DNA of 15,939 nucleotides, from positions 1 to 15,939 of the forward strand of contig JWZX01002760.1 of the NCBI GenBank assembly GCA_001275005.1. Reading direction: 5' to 3'. The DNA comes from Chrysochromulina tobinii (taxonomy: Eukaryota; Haptophyta; Prymnesiales; Chrysochromulinaceae). Positions 15,506-15,939 of this stretch are shown in pieces (position 1 is the stretch's first letter; each line of letters opens with the position of its first letter). Under the pieces are notes generated by a model. The model was not told the origin of the DNA. It saw only the letters and a list, made by a program, of their open reading frames with translations, and did not search any database. A program made the translations under genes and the position numbers.

Positions 15506-15721
15506 CTATCGCGTGGGTTTCTTCGATCGATATCGGGACCCCGCGACCCGCGTCCCCGCTCGAGACCTGCCATGAGCCATCAGGCCGCGGCCGCCCAGGC
15601 AAGGGGCGGGGCCTCGCCACCCCGCCAGCCGCCACCCGTAGCGTTTCCGTAGCATAGGCCCGATGAGCACCGCCATCAGTGCGGCGAGGCCACCGCCGAG
15701 GCTGTGGCCGCACAGGCACAG
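15506..15721 (-). CDS. Class 3 (sn-1 diacylglycerol-type) lipase exon or relic, partial
   Basis: In the minus frame beginning CTG at 15721 the translation reads LCLCGHSLGGGLAALMAVLI, then GPMLRKRYG. GHSLGG is the nucleophile elbow of class 3 lipases (the Ser is catalytic), and the hydrophobic strand before it and Ala/Leu helix after it fit the alpha/beta-hydrolase fold. The frame is blocked just upstream by TAG at 15724-15722. That triplet could be an intron acceptor (cacactag|CTG) or a nonsense mutation. Downstream the frame stops at 15506; a GT donor at 15635 (TACGG|GTGGCG) could end the exon at 15636. The other catalytic residues (Asp, His) and the rest of the domain are not found in this window, so this is a fragment: a true exon of a gene continuing beyond the right edge, or a pseudogene. 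Confidence 0.5.
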   Translation of the reverse strand: MCLCGHSLGGGLAALMAVLIGPMLRKRYGWRLAGWRGPAPCLGGRGLMAHGRSRAGTRVAGSRYRSKKPTR

Positions 15722-15939
15722 CTAGTGTGTACGGTGGGCAGTTCGAGCACAGTCGTCTTCTCGATGGTCCGGCGGTCGCAGCGCGCCGCCGAGCCAGCCG
15801 CTCGCCGGCCCGTGAGCACATGTGACATGATCGATGTGAGATGCATGATGCCCTGTTGAATACCATACACTCTACGGGGTAAACCGTACCCGACTCACTA
15901 CACGGATCCCTATTACCGTATTAGGAAAGGACTCCCAGT
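15722..15939. other. Right edge: possible upstream intron/exon of the lipase gene
   Basis: A minus-strand frame here (VYGIQQGIMHLTSIM...) is weakly like the 'H-x-G' helix that precedes the GHSLGG elbow in class 3 lipases. It is in a different frame from the elbow and the match is too short to call. Otherwise nothing is recognised. Confidence 0.2.

Noticed and set aside
15309-15866. 185-codon minus frame at the right edge
   Set aside because: It overlaps the methyltransferase start and the lipase elbow in another frame, is Arg/Pro-rich and has no recognisable domain.

Overview
This window looks like nuclear DNA from a GC-rich, gene-dense, intron-poor unicellular eukaryote. A phototrophic protist such as a haptophyte, pelagophyte or similar alga is my best guess. 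The reasons are a 24-transmembrane, four-domain voltage-gated cation channel interrupted by one short GT-AG intron, a translationally controlled tumour protein (TCTP) homologue, a CAMK-type Ser/Thr kinase, plant-type leucine-rich repeats and Pro-rich extracellular linkers. There are no bacterial operons or Shine-Dalgarno sites. The exact lineage cannot be fixed from sequence reading alone.

Layout, left to right. 364-999 (-): TCTP homologue. 1191-2948 (-): secreted leucine-rich-repeat protein. 3077-4285 (-): protein with a degenerate GNAT-like acetyltransferase domain, an AT-hook and a C-terminal CxxC. 4286-5103: intergenic. 5104-10576 (-): the channel, 1794 aa once an 88-nt intron (10022-10109) is removed. 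10945-12513 (-): coiled-coil protein. 12805-13830 (+): CAMK-like kinase, head to head with the coiled-coil gene across 291 bp. 13831-14538: convergent intergenic stretch with no recognisable gene. 14539-15402 (-): FkbM-family methyltransferase. About 15636-15721 (-): an exon or relic carrying the GHSLGG nucleophile elbow of a class 3 lipase.

The genes do not form a pathway; this is ordinary mixed eukaryotic gene order with short spacers. The standout is the channel. Its four pore loops read D (domain I), K (II), D (III), D (IV) at the selectivity-filter positions. That is neither the EEEE of Ca2+ channels nor the DEKA of animal Na+ channels. A lysine in domain II most resembles the EKEE variant known for some NALCN-type leak channels. 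Its III-IV linker keeps an MT-x-EQ motif like that of Na+ channels but lacks the IFM inactivation triad. Its C-terminus carries an EF-hand with a near-canonical loop. Its I-II linker contains two tandem minisatellites. Other points worth following are the GNAT/AT-hook protein, the Pro-rich insertions in the LRR protein, the N-terminal extension of TCTP and the lipase relic.
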